NCBI GenBank assembly: GCA_038127535.1
Contig: JAYPHU010000001.1
Span: 62,001 to 126,000, forward strand
Length of the DNA: 64,000 nt
From: JAYPHU01 sp038127535
GTDB taxonomy: Bacteria > Pseudomonadota > Alphaproteobacteria > Rhodospirillales > UBA2165
Reading direction: 5' to 3'
The position numbers and the translations under genes were made by a program. Position 1 is the first letter of the stretch, and every line of letters starts with the position of its first letter. Under the pieces are notes generated by a model. That model was not told the DNA's origin. It did no database searches and saw only the letters and a list, made by a program, of their open reading frames with translations. Positions 53,093-61,280 of the stretch are shown piece after piece.

Positions 53093-55246
53093 TCAGCCCA
53101 GGCCTACCCGCTCGCCGGTGCGCAGGCTTTCCAGTACGGCCAGTGTGGCGAGGCTTGTTTCAATCAGTTCGCCTTCGTCAACCGCCGGCGGGGTCCCATT
53201 TGTGACCGCCAAGACGAACGCTTTGAGCGCCCCGGCAAAACCCTTGTCCTGGCTGCCGGCGGTGGATGTCGTTGTTTTGCCGCCGGCGGAAACGGCAAGG
53301 CTGCGGAAATTGTCGAGGCGCAGCACCTGGCCGCCGGCGTATATCTCATAAAGTTCCTTGGGCACGGAGGGATCACCCATGGCTGTATAGGCGATGGTCG
53401 CCAGGCTGCCGTCGGCGAATCTGATCGTTGCGGTAACGTCGTCGCCGGCGCTGTCCGCCTTGGCCGGGCTGTCTGCCGAAACCCCGGTGATCGCCGCACC
53501 GGTAAAAAAACGTGCCAGATCAACAAAGTGGCACAGCTCGCCGATGATCCGGCCGCCGCCTTCGTCGCGGTTTTGGATCCAGGAGTCAGCGTCAATTGTG
53601 CCTGAATTAATGCGGAACAGCATGAATTTCGGCCCGCTGATCTTGTCCAGTGTGGCTTTTGCTTCAATGGCCAATGGGGCAAACCGGCGGTTGAAGTCCA
53701 CCTGGAAGAAGCCGTTAGCGGTCTCCCGCGCCCGGCGGACGGCATCGATTTCCTCTTCCGACAGGCCTAAGGGCTTTTCCACCAGGACCGACTTGCCGGC
53801 CAGCAAAGCCTGGGCCGTCAGGTGCGCATGGGCGTCGTGGCGGTTGGCGATGATCACCGCGTTAACCGCCGGGTCGTTGATCACGTCGTCGGCGTCGGTG
53901 CCGGCGGCGGCAAAGCCAAACCGTTCCTCGCTGTGTTCGGCGGACGCGCCCCGCTTGGTGGCGAGCCGCGCCAAGGATACGACGGAGAGTTTCTTGAGTT
54001 CGGGCAACAGAACCAACCTGGCGAAATTGCCCGCGCCGATCAGGCCGATATTGCAGTCGCCGGCCTGCGCTTTGGGCGCATCAAAAGCGGGCTTGGCCGG
54101 GGAGGCGGTCGCTTCCGGATAGCTCAGGAGAACGCCCAGATGGGGTTCGGTCTGCTCCATCACCAGCGAATAAGCCTGCTCGGCGTCTTCGATGGCGAAC
54201 CGGTGGGTGGTCAGCGCCGCCACATCCAGTCGCGCGCGCAAACTTGGGTCCATCAGGCGCACGGATTCAGCCAGATTTTCCGTTTCCGTCCAGCGGACAA
54301 AACCTTCCGGGTACTTCACGCCGCGAGATTCATAGTCCTGGTCATAGCGACCCGGCCCGTAGGACCGCGACACAATGATGGAGAGCTCCTTCTTCATGAA
54401 GCCGGCATAGGGGAATTCGGTCCCGCTTAGGCCCACCAGGCAGACCCGCGCCCGGTCCCGAGAGATCTCGGCTGCTGTTTCAAACGGCTCGCTGGTCTCC
54501 GTCGCGGCGGCGATCAGAATGCCGTCACAGCCTCTCCCTTGCGTGGCCGCCAGGACGCTTTGCACGACACCGTCGCCCGCAAGATCAAACACCGCTTCCG
54601 CGCCCAATCTCCGGGCGAGATCGAGGCGGGTGGCGTTATAATCAAGCCCGATCACCCGCACCCCGGAGAGGGTCAAGAACTGCGCGGCCATTTGCCCGAC
54701 GAGCCCTAAGCCCAGGATGGCCACGGTCTCGCCCAGCTTGGCGTCCAGGTTGCGCACCGCGTGCAGCGCAATCGCGCCCAGCGTGCCGTACGCCGCGTGC
54801 TCGTCAGCCACGCCGTCGGGGATGGGGGCGGCCAGATGTTCAGGCACCGCATTGATTTCCGCATGATTGGCGAGACCCGCCCCGGCGACGGCCACCCGCT
54901 GGCCCACCCGGAATTTGCCTTCGAGGCCTTCACCCAGTGCGATCACCACGCCGGCGGCGGAATAGCCCAACGGCAGCGGTTCATCCAACCGGTTAATCAC
55001 AGCCTTTATGGTGGCGGCGATGCCGTCGGTCTTGGCCTTGGCCAGAACTTTCTTCACCAGATCGGGCCGCGCCTTGGCTTTGGCGGCGAGGGACTTCTTG
55101 GCGAAGTCCACGACCATGCGTTCGGTGCCCGCCGAGATCAGGCTCGCGCGGGTCTGTACCAGGAGCTCCCCCTTGGCCGCCCGGGGCGCCGGCACGTCCT
55201 TCACGGCCAGTTTTCCCGACCGTGCGCTCTGGATCAATTGTTTCAT
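53093..55246 (-). CDS. Two-domain oxidoreductase: zinc-alcohol dehydrogenase-like plus GFO/IDH/MocA
   Basis: 717 residues. The N-terminal half (to about 370) is a medium-chain dehydrogenase with YSAAGVVIALGEGLEGKFRVGQRVAVAGAG and the Rossmann motif VAILGLGLVGQMAAQFL. The C-terminal half (about 395-717) is GFO/IDH/MocA with IGLIGAGNFARLVLLPEL and LVEKPLGLSEEEIDAV. Fused proteins of this kind occur in surface-polysaccharide loci. Here it precedes hldE by 25 bases on the same strand, which suggests LPS or polysaccharide sugar chemistry. The substrate is unknown. Confidence 0.87.
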   Translation of the reverse strand: MKQLIQSARSGKLAVKDVPAPRAAKGELLVQTRASLISAGTERMVVDFAKKSLAAKAKARPDLVKKVLAKAKTDGIAATIKAVINRLDEPLPLGYSAAGVVIALGEGLEGKFRVGQRVAVAGAGLANHAEINAVPEHLAAPIPDGVADEHAAYGTLGAIALHAVRNLDAKLGETVAILGLGLVGQMAAQFLTLSGVRVIGLDYNATRLDLARRLGAEAVFDLAGDGVVQSVLAATQGRGCDGILIAAATETSEPFETAAEISRDRARVCLVGLSGTEFPYAGFMKKELSIIVSRSYGPGRYDQDYESRGVKYPEGFVRWTETENLAESVRLMDPSLRARLDVAALTTHRFAIEDAEQAYSLVMEQTEPHLGVLLSYPEATASPAKPAFDAPKAQAGDCNIGLIGAGNFARLVLLPELKKLSVVSLARLATKRGASAEHSEERFGFAAAGTDADDVINDPAVNAVIIANRHDAHAHLTAQALLAGKSVLVEKPLGLSEEEIDAVRRARETANGFFQVDFNRRFAPLAIEAKATLDKISGPKFMLFRINSGTIDADSWIQNRDEGGGRIIGELCHFVDLARFFTGAAITGVSADSPAKADSAGDDVTATIRFADGSLATIAYTAMGDPSVPKELYEIYAGGQVLRLDNFRSLAVSAGGKTTTSTAGSQDKGFAGALKAFVLAVTNGTPPAVDEGELIETSLATLAVLESLRTGERVGLG

Positions 55247-55373
55247 GGGTATTCTTTTACTCTGATTTCAAGGCGTTATGCAAAGATGTTTGATCGGGTG
55301 CCCGACCTGTGCCAGCATTTGGTCTGCGTTTCATAAAAATTTGGTTCAACGATAAAGATTAGGGAGGCAGCCT

Positions 55374-56066
55374 GTGGCGGAGAAATATCATCTCATCAGC
55401 TTCAAGACCTGACCCTGGGTCCAGCGCGCCGTGATTGTTTTGCGTGCGAAAAATATTGATTTTGAAGTCACTCACTTTACCCATGACACCCGCCCGGACT
55501 GGTTCTGGGAAATCTCACCCCACGGCAAGGTGCCGGTGCTTTGGGTCGATGACGAGGTGTTGTTCGAATCCAACGCTATTGTCGAGTACCTGGACGAGAC
55601 GGTGGAGCCCCAGCTTCACCCGGCCGATCCACTCAAGCGGGCCCGCAACCGGGCGTGGACCGATTATGTGCCGGACTTCGCCGCCGCCCTGAACGCCGTC
55701 AACTACGCCAAGACCAAGGAAGCCCAGGACGAGGCGATGGAAAAAGCGAAGAAGCCGCTTGGCCGGGTGGAAGAAGCGCTGGCCAAGGACCGGGGCAATA
55801 ACGGACCGTACTTTAACGGCGAGGACCTGTGCATCGTCGATGCGGCCTATGCGCCTTTCCTGATGCGCTTCAACATGGTGGAAGCGATCTGCAACACCGG
55901 GTTGATGAAGGAGTATCCAAAAGTTCAGGCCTGGACCGAGGTGCTGCTGACCAATGACTGTGTTAAAAACTCGGTCGTGCCCGAGTTTGACCAGGTTTAT
56001 GAAGATAACCTGGTGCGTCGGGAAACCTACGCCGCGACACTGCTGGACAGGGCGGCTGCGGAATAG
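55374..56066 (+). CDS. Glutathione S-transferase family protein, putative selenoprotein (in-frame TGA at 55410)
   Basis: 230 residues if the TGA at 55410-55412 is read as selenocysteine. The GTG start at 55374 is six bases after AGGGAGG. The protein begins AEKYHLISFKT, then the TGA at codon 13, then PWVQRAVIVLRAKN; in this GST family the residue there is the catalytic Cys of a Cys-Pro motif. The thioredoxin-fold part continues with SPHGKVPVLWVDDEVLFESNA (the cis-Pro and the ES glutathione motif) and an all-helical C-terminal domain, without any other stop. A hairpin matching the bacterial SECIS rules follows the TGA. Other genes here end in TGA, so TGA is not a general sense codon. A nonsense mutation is the alternative. 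Ordinary annotation would start at GTG 55431 and lose the active site. Confidence 0.8.
55425..55448 (+). promoter_or_regulatory. Candidate bacterial SECIS hairpin
   Basis: Pairs C55425-G48, G26-C47, C27-G46, G28-U45, C29-G44, then a bulged C43, C30-G42 and G31-U41, leaving the nine-base loop UGAUUGUUU (55432-55440). The loop starts 19 bases after the UGA, has a G at position two, and tops a stem of seven pairs. These are the general features of bacterial SECIS elements, which bind SelB. Fold strength has not been computed. Confidence 0.6.
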
Positions 56067-56090
56067 ACATTAGGTATTTGATTGAGAAGG

Positions 56091-56121
56091 GCGGCGGTTG
56101 CGGACCGCCGCTCTTTCTTTT
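56091..56121 (+). terminator. Intrinsic terminator after the GST gene
   Basis: GCGGCGGT (56091-56098) pairs with ACCGCCGC (56104-56111), then TCTTTCTTTTT. It lies 25 bases after the GST stop, so the GST gene seems to be a single transcription unit. Confidence 0.8.
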
Positions 56122-56151
56122 TGGGACCAACGCACTGGGAATATCGAGCGT

Positions 56152-57051
56152 ATGACCACACTGCTTACCTCCAGTGAGAACATCAAAGGCATGCTGTGGA
56201 TGCTGTTGGCCGGCGCGGTCTTTTCCACCGTGTTCAGCCTGATCCGCTATTTAGGCGATTCACTCCATGTGTTCGAGCTGGTGTTCCTGCGCAATCTGTT
56301 CGGCTTCATCGCCCTTGTGCCGTTCCTGCTGCGCGCCGATTACTCGAACCTGACCCCCAAACGCCCCGGCCTGATGGTAGGCCGTGCCGTTTTTCAGGTG
56401 GCCGCGCTGTCCACCTGGTATTACGGATTGTTATTGACGCCGCTGGCCACGGCAACGGCGCTGGGCCTGATCGAGCCCATTGTGATGTTCTTGATGGCGG
56501 TCTGGATGTTGAAGGAACCCGGTGATCCCGCCCGCTGGCTGGCCATGTTCCTGGGCTTCGCCGGCTCGCTGATCATTGTCCGGCCAGGGTTTGCAGATGT
56601 GTCCCTCGGCAGCATCTCGGTGATCGTCTCGGCGTTTTTCTGGGCGGCGTTTGCGTTGTCCGGCAAAATCCTGTCGCGCGAAAACTCGGCGCTCGTGGTG
56701 ACAGCCTATCCGACGGCGCTGGTTGTCTTTATCGCCCTGGTCCCGGCGCTGTTTTTCTGGACCTGGCCGACGGTGGAGCAATGGGTGATCATCTTGCTCG
56801 CTGGCGCGCTTTCTAGTTTCGCCAATGTGTGTCTGGTCAAAGCTTTTGAGTTCGGCGATGTCACCGCAGTCTCGCCGATGACTTTTGCCCGGCTGATTTT
56901 TTCCGCCATCCTCGGCTTTGTCGTGTTCGGCGAAGTGCCCGAGATTTGGGTCTGGATTGGTGGTCTGGCCATCGTCGCCGCCGGCACCTATTTGGCGTAT
57001 TTTGAGGCCCGGAGCCTACGCCGCGCCAGGGCGGCCGTGAGCGAAAACTAA
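56152..57051 (+). CDS. DMT-family (EamA) permease
   Basis: 299 residues from ATG 56152; an open extension to 56098 overlaps the terminator. Ten hydrophobic segments in two EamA repeats are evident, beginning with GMLWMLLAGAVFSTVFSLIRYLG and, in the second half, GSISVIVSAFFWAAFALSGKILS. Such permeases export or import small metabolites; the substrate is unknown. No operon partner is evident. Confidence 0.87.
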   Translation: MTTLLTSSENIKGMLWMLLAGAVFSTVFSLIRYLGDSLHVFELVFLRNLFGFIALVPFLLRADYSNLTPKRPGLMVGRAVFQVAALSTWYYGLLLTPLATATALGLIEPIVMFLMAVWMLKEPGDPARWLAMFLGFAGSLIIVRPGFADVSLGSISVIVSAFFWAAFALSGKILSRENSALVVTAYPTALVVFIALVPALFFWTWPTVEQWVIILLAGALSSFANVCLVKAFEFGDVTAVSPMTFARLIFSAILGFVVFGEVPEIWVWIGGLAIVAAGTYLAYFEARSLRRARAAVSEN

Positions 57052-57130
57052 ACCGGTCTGCCCCATGGCCAAGGACCGCGACACCTGCTAAAAACGCCGC
57101 CAACGACGATAAATAATAGGGGATTCTTCC

Positions 57131-57346
57131 ATGACCGATGAAGATATGGCGCGGGTACAGAAATATTTGCGGGAAAAATTCAACAACGTCGAGTTTGTGT
57201 TGAAGGACCGGCCCCAATCCGACGGTTCCGTGGAAGTCTATGTTGCCGACGAATTTATCGGCGTCATCTACAAGGATGACGAAGACCCGGAAGACGTTTC
57301 GTACGATTTCAACATGTCGATCCTGGAGATCGATCTCCCCGAATAG
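57131..57346 (+). CDS. DUF3126 family protein
   Basis: 71 residues, acidic, with no signal peptide or membrane segment. The sequence (EDMARVQKYLREKFNNVEFVLKDRP, then YVADEFIGVIYKDDEDPEDVSYDFNMSILEIDL) matches the alphaproteobacterial family DUF3126. The next gene starts six bases after its stop, so they are probably cotranscribed. The function is unknown. Confidence 0.85.
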   Translation: MTDEDMARVQKYLREKFNNVEFVLKDRPQSDGSVEVYVADEFIGVIYKDDEDPEDVSYDFNMSILEIDLPE

Positions 57347-57352
57347 ACGCCC

Positions 57353-58411
57353 ATGCGGTTCACCAAATTTGGCCTGACCGACATCGACCGGGACCGTGCG
57401 ACCCCCGGCTTTACCCTGTTCACGCCGCTCATCCAAACGACCACGTACCTGCTGAATCTGGACGGCGAGGTTGTGCATGAATGGACACTGAACGCTCAAC
57501 CGGGCAACTATGCCCATCTACTGCCCAACGGCAATTTGTTCGTCGCCACCAAGACGGACGCCGGCCCGGTGCATCTGAACGCCAAGGGTGGCCGGCTGCA
57601 GGAACTGGACTGGGACGGCAATCTGGTCTGGGACTATACCGACGACACCCAGCATCATGATTTCCGCCGGCTGCCCAACGGCAACACCATCTATCTGGCG
57701 TGGGAGCTGCTGCCCAAAGAGGCGGCGGCCAGGGTCCAGGGCGGGCGCGAAGGCTCGGAAGACGCAGCCGGTATCTGGGGCGATTATATCCGCGAAGTTG
57801 ACCCGGAAGGTAACACGGTCTGGGAATGGCACGCCCATGAAGAGCTGGAGATCGAGAACTATCCCAACTGTCCGATCTGCCCCCGCGCCGAATGGTCGCA
57901 CCCGAACTCGCTCTGGGTGTTGGACAATGGCGATATCATGATCAGCTTTCGCCACAATCACCTGATCGCGGTGATCGATCGCTCGAGCAAAAAATTCAAA
58001 TGGGAATGGCGGGACCGGGGCTTGGGCCACCAGCATGACTTCCAGGCCCTGGAGAACGGCAACTACATGGTCTTCGTCAACGGCGCCCATTCGCCGCGCC
58101 GGCATTCCGCCGTGTTGGAGTTCGATCCCGCGACGAAGGAAACCGTGTGGGAATACCGGGGCAAGCCTGGCTATACGTTCGACAGTCCGTTTATTTCCGG
58201 TGCGCAGCGTCTCTGGTCGGGCAACACGTTGATTTGTGAAGGCCAATGGGGCCGCATTTTCGAGGTGACACCCGAGGGCGACGTGGTCTGGGAATATATC
58301 TCACCCCACTTTGTGCGCGATGAGCCTGAAGTGCGCGAAAGCGGCACCAATAATGTGTTCCGCGCCTATCGCTATCAGGCGGACGGTCCGGAAATCCAGG
58401 GCCGGGTCTAA
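57353..58411 (+). CDS. Arylsulfotransferase-like beta-propeller protein
   Basis: 352 residues. Repeats such as LLNLDGEVVHEWTL, QELDWDGNLVWDYTD, EVDPEGNTVWEWHAH, EFDPATKETVWEYRG and EVTPEGDVVWEYIS each form a propeller blade, and HHDFRRLPNGNTIYLAW and HQHDFQALENGNYMVF carry His residues. This matches the ASST/arylsulfotransferase superfamily. No signal peptide is visible, unlike the periplasmic E. coli enzymes. A CPIC motif occurs near residue 180. Catalysis cannot be confirmed. Convergent with the MBL-fold gene, four bases apart. Confidence 0.75.
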   Translation: MRFTKFGLTDIDRDRATPGFTLFTPLIQTTTYLLNLDGEVVHEWTLNAQPGNYAHLLPNGNLFVATKTDAGPVHLNAKGGRLQELDWDGNLVWDYTDDTQHHDFRRLPNGNTIYLAWELLPKEAAARVQGGREGSEDAAGIWGDYIREVDPEGNTVWEWHAHEELEIENYPNCPICPRAEWSHPNSLWVLDNGDIMISFRHNHLIAVIDRSSKKFKWEWRDRGLGHQHDFQALENGNYMVFVNGAHSPRRHSAVLEFDPATKETVWEYRGKPGYTFDSPFISGAQRLWSGNTLICEGQWGRIFEVTPEGDVVWEYISPHFVRDEPEVRESGTNNVFRAYRYQADGPEIQGRV

Positions 58412-58415
58412 GCCC

Positions 58416-59510
58416 CTACCACATATCCCGCAAACTGCGGGTTTCGCCGATCCGCATCATGACTTTCTTTACACCGTTGTCGGGCGCCCCCATGAACCGG
58501 GCCTGACCTTGTAGGGGATTGTCGGAGCCTAAGGGGAATGTGCCCCAGTGCATGGCGATGGCGGTCTTGGAGCCCATCATCCGGGCCAGTTCCAGCCCTT
58601 CCTCCGGCGTGGTATGGACGGCGCGCATCACGCCGCGTGGCAGAAACGCACCGGCCGGCGCCAGGGTGATGTCCACCGGGCTGATTTTCTTAACGAGGTC
58701 CCGCTCAAACATGGGGCCCATCCCGGTGTCGCCGACGAACCAGATTTTCTTTCCGCCCGCCTCGATCGTAAAGCCCGTCCAGAGCGTTTCGTTCACATCG
58801 AACAGCCAGCGGTTGGCCCGATGGACGGCAGGGGTGGCGACAAATGTCACCTCGCCGACTTTGTCCGTGTCAAACCAGTCCATGTCGCGGGTGTTGGTGA
58901 ACCCCCACTCCTTGGTGGTGACTTCCAGGCCGAGCGGCGTCAGTATCCGCGCCTTTGGGCTATGCTTGGCCAGCGCCCGCAAACTATCTTCGTCAAACGA
59001 ATCATAATGATTGTGGGAAATTAAAATCACGTCGATCGGCGGCAGGTCCTGGATCGCCAAGCCCGGCTGCGCATAGCGCTTGGGCCCGGCGAACGAAAAG
59101 GGCGAGGACCGCTCCGTGAAATGCGGGTCGGTGAGAATATTGAGCCCGTTGAGCCCGATCAGAAAGGTCGCGTGGCCGATCCATGTAATCCGTGCGTCTT
59201 TCGGCGCGGCGGCCAGCTGTTTTTTCACCTCGCGCGCGGGCAGGACATGGCCCTCGGGCAGTTCGATCACCGCTGTGTCTTCGGTAAAGCGCTTCCACAG
59301 AAAGGAGAAGAACCGCCCCGGCCGGCGAATGCGTTCCGGGCTGTCCGGCGGATTGCGAAAACCTTCGGCCGTGTGGTGATACTTGCTCGGGTTATAGAAC
59401 GGCTGATCCTCGATGCCGCCGCCGGAACATGACGCCAGGATCATCAATGGCATGGCCAGGATCAAGGTACGCAAGCATAGGGAGCGGCGGTCGTGAGAAT
59501 AAGATGACAT
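58416..59510 (-). CDS. MBL-fold metallo-hydrolase, putative lipoprotein
   Basis: 364 residues. A lipoprotein signal with lipobox LASC is followed by a short linker and an MBL domain: ITWIGHATFLIGLNGLNILTDPHF, the metal motif SHNHYDSFD (HxHxD), TPAVHRANRW, VGDTGMG and AMHWGTFPLGSDNP. The pattern recalls UlaG/NAPE-PLD-like enzymes. Its place in the envelope is inferred from the lipobox. The substrate is unknown. The cyclase gene begins upstream on the same strand. Confidence 0.85.
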   Translation of the reverse strand: MSSYSHDRRSLCLRTLILAMPLMILASCSGGGIEDQPFYNPSKYHHTAEGFRNPPDSPERIRRPGRFFSFLWKRFTEDTAVIELPEGHVLPAREVKKQLAAAPKDARITWIGHATFLIGLNGLNILTDPHFTERSSPFSFAGPKRYAQPGLAIQDLPPIDVILISHNHYDSFDEDSLRALAKHSPKARILTPLGLEVTTKEWGFTNTRDMDWFDTDKVGEVTFVATPAVHRANRWLFDVNETLWTGFTIEAGGKKIWFVGDTGMGPMFERDLVKKISPVDITLAPAGAFLPRGVMRAVHTTPEEGLELARMMGSKTAIAMHWGTFPLGSDNPLQGQARFMGAPDNGVKKVMMRIGETRSLRDMW

Positions 59511-59535
59511 GGGATACTCGTAAACTATGGAGGGG

Positions 59536-61119
59536 TTATCCGGCGGGGAAGGTGAACACTTCGTGGGTGCCGGACACGCCCTTCAGGTCGTGCTTGCCGA
59601 CGGACCGCAGTTTGGACGGATAGCATTCGTTGAACTTGGCGCTCATCAGCACCGGCTCACCCAAGGTCCTGGTCAGGCTTTCGATCCGCGCCGCCTCGTT
59701 TTCGGCTGCGCCGATCACCGTGAACTCCAGACGCCTCGGCGCACCGATATTGCCGTAGGTCACGTCCCCCAGATGCAGCCCGATGCCGAAACCGATGTCT
59801 TCTTCGCCGGCGTCCCGGCGGGCGGCGTTGACCTCCCCCATGCGTTTGATCGCGTCCCGCGTCGCCTTGGCCGCTTTGCGGCTGGCTTCCGGCGTGGCGA
59901 GGCCGACACCGCCGGTGATGGGAAAGATCGCCAGGGCCGCGTCGCCGATGTAGCGCAACACTTCGCCCCCATTGTCCAGTACGGCGCCGGCCATGGGTTC
60001 CAGGAACTGATTAAGCATGGCGAGGAAGTCGGCCCGCTCCATACTTTCGGAGAGCGGTGTGGAGTCCCTTAGATCACAGAACCAGATCACCGCGTAGACA
60101 TTGTCGCCGTGGCCCCGTTTGATCTTGCCGTCGAGCACCCGCTGCCCGGTCTGCCTGCCCAAATAGGTGTCCAATATGGTTCCCGCGGTGCGGCGTACGT
60201 AGTGCATCTCCACCAGCCGGCTGAACAGCGGCATGATCTCATAAATAGAAACTAGGTCTTCGGTGGAAAAGCCACCGGGCCGTTCGGTGGTGATCGAAAA
60301 GACACTCACTTGACCATCGCTGAAGGCCACGGGCATGGCGACATAGTCGGTGATGCCCTGTTCCTTAAGGTCCAAAAGAACCGGGAAATCCAACTGCGGA
60401 TTGTCGATATCGAGGCGACGGCGCACACCGGACGCGCCGTCGATGATGGCCGCCAGAGGGCTGTTCTGAAACTCATCGCTTTCCATCACCGCGAGATCGG
60501 CTTCAAACTCACTGACATTGTCTTCGCCTCTGGCCCAGGAGAAGCCCCGCGCATACAACAGCGGGTGCAGGGTGCGGATGATCAGCCGAAACCGGCACAC
60601 CGGAATGCCGTTGTGCACTAGGCAGCGGCTGAATTTCTGCACCAGATCGGAATTGGAACTGGCTTCCCAAGCTTCGTTCATCATCGAGTCCAGCAATGGA
60701 TTGATGCCGCTCACCGCCCGTTCCCGGTCCGGCGAATGAAGGGGCTCGCCATCGGCAAACCACGTATCCATCCGATCCCAGTAAAACGAGATATAGCCTT
60801 CGATCTCGGGGACGCTCTCATCCGGGTTTTCATAGGACCAGGCGACGTTCTCGGCGCTGCGCTCGCCGGCTTGAAGGCTCCAATAGTGGGCGATGCCCTT
60901 GAGCGGGCAGAGCGTGGTCAACTCCGTCCGCTCAATCAATTCCAGATTCACATCGGCGCTGGGGAAATAATAGACCGGCACCCGGCTCGATTCCCGGAGC
61001 AACAGTGCCCGGGCGGATTCGGCCACCACTTCGCCGCCGAACTCGACACGGATGATCTGGGACACGGGTTCCGTGTTCAGAATAAAGTCCGATTCCGACT
61101 TTTCGGTGAATTGATCCAT
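59536..61119 (-). CDS. DUF427-class III nucleotidyl cyclase fusion
   Basis: 527 residues from ATG 61119; the frame to 61317 crosses the divergent promoter region. Residues about 18-115 resemble DUF427 (FGGEVVAESARALLLRESSRVPVYYFP, CPLKGIAHYWSL). A middle domain (about 150-330, with IIRTLHPLLYARGFSW and GVRRRLDIDN) is typical of alphaproteobacterial cyclases. The class III catalytic domain follows (WFCDLRDSTPLSESM; GGEVLRYIGDAALAIFP; GIGLHLGDVTYGNIG; VIGAAENEAARIE). It probably makes cAMP from ATP. The DUF427 part may be a sensor; this is inference. Confidence 0.85.
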   Translation of the reverse strand: MDQFTEKSESDFILNTEPVSQIIRVEFGGEVVAESARALLLRESSRVPVYYFPSADVNLELIERTELTTLCPLKGIAHYWSLQAGERSAENVAWSYENPDESVPEIEGYISFYWDRMDTWFADGEPLHSPDRERAVSGINPLLDSMMNEAWEASSNSDLVQKFSRCLVHNGIPVCRFRLIIRTLHPLLYARGFSWARGEDNVSEFEADLAVMESDEFQNSPLAAIIDGASGVRRRLDIDNPQLDFPVLLDLKEQGITDYVAMPVAFSDGQVSVFSITTERPGGFSTEDLVSIYEIMPLFSRLVEMHYVRRTAGTILDTYLGRQTGQRVLDGKIKRGHGDNVYAVIWFCDLRDSTPLSESMERADFLAMLNQFLEPMAGAVLDNGGEVLRYIGDAALAIFPITGGVGLATPEASRKAAKATRDAIKRMGEVNAARRDAGEEDIGFGIGLHLGDVTYGNIGAPRRLEFTVIGAAENEAARIESLTRTLGEPVLMSAKFNECYPSKLRSVGKHDLKGVSGTHEVFTFPAG

Positions 61120-61187
61120 GTCGCTCTTTCTAGGGGCGTTTCGAAGGACATAGCCCGAAATCGCGCCCATGGTAGGCTTTTTCCGCC

Positions 61188-61201
61188 CAATTGCGCAATT
61201 G
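61188..61201. promoter_or_regulatory. Perfect palindrome between divergent genes
   Basis: CAATTGCGCAATTG is a 14-base perfect palindrome in the 161-base gap between the cyclase and the aldolase/dehydrogenase genes. The direct repeat AGCCCGAAAT occurs at 61152-61161 and 61202-61211, 50 bases apart, on either side of it. It looks like an operator, but no regulator is adjacent. Confidence 0.45.
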
Positions 61202-61280
61202 AGCCCGAAATTTGGATCACACCCCGGTGAGGGACAGATTTCTGTTGTCTCGTTCGGGAATATGGGCACACTCCCCGTCC

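Noticed and set aside
55431..56066. GST gene starting at GTG 55431, or a pseudogene
   Set aside because: That start removes the active-site strand and lacks a Shine-Dalgarno, while homology continues upstream through the TGA to a good start. A pseudogene is possible but one TGA exactly at the Cys codon with a SECIS-like hairpin favours selenocysteine.
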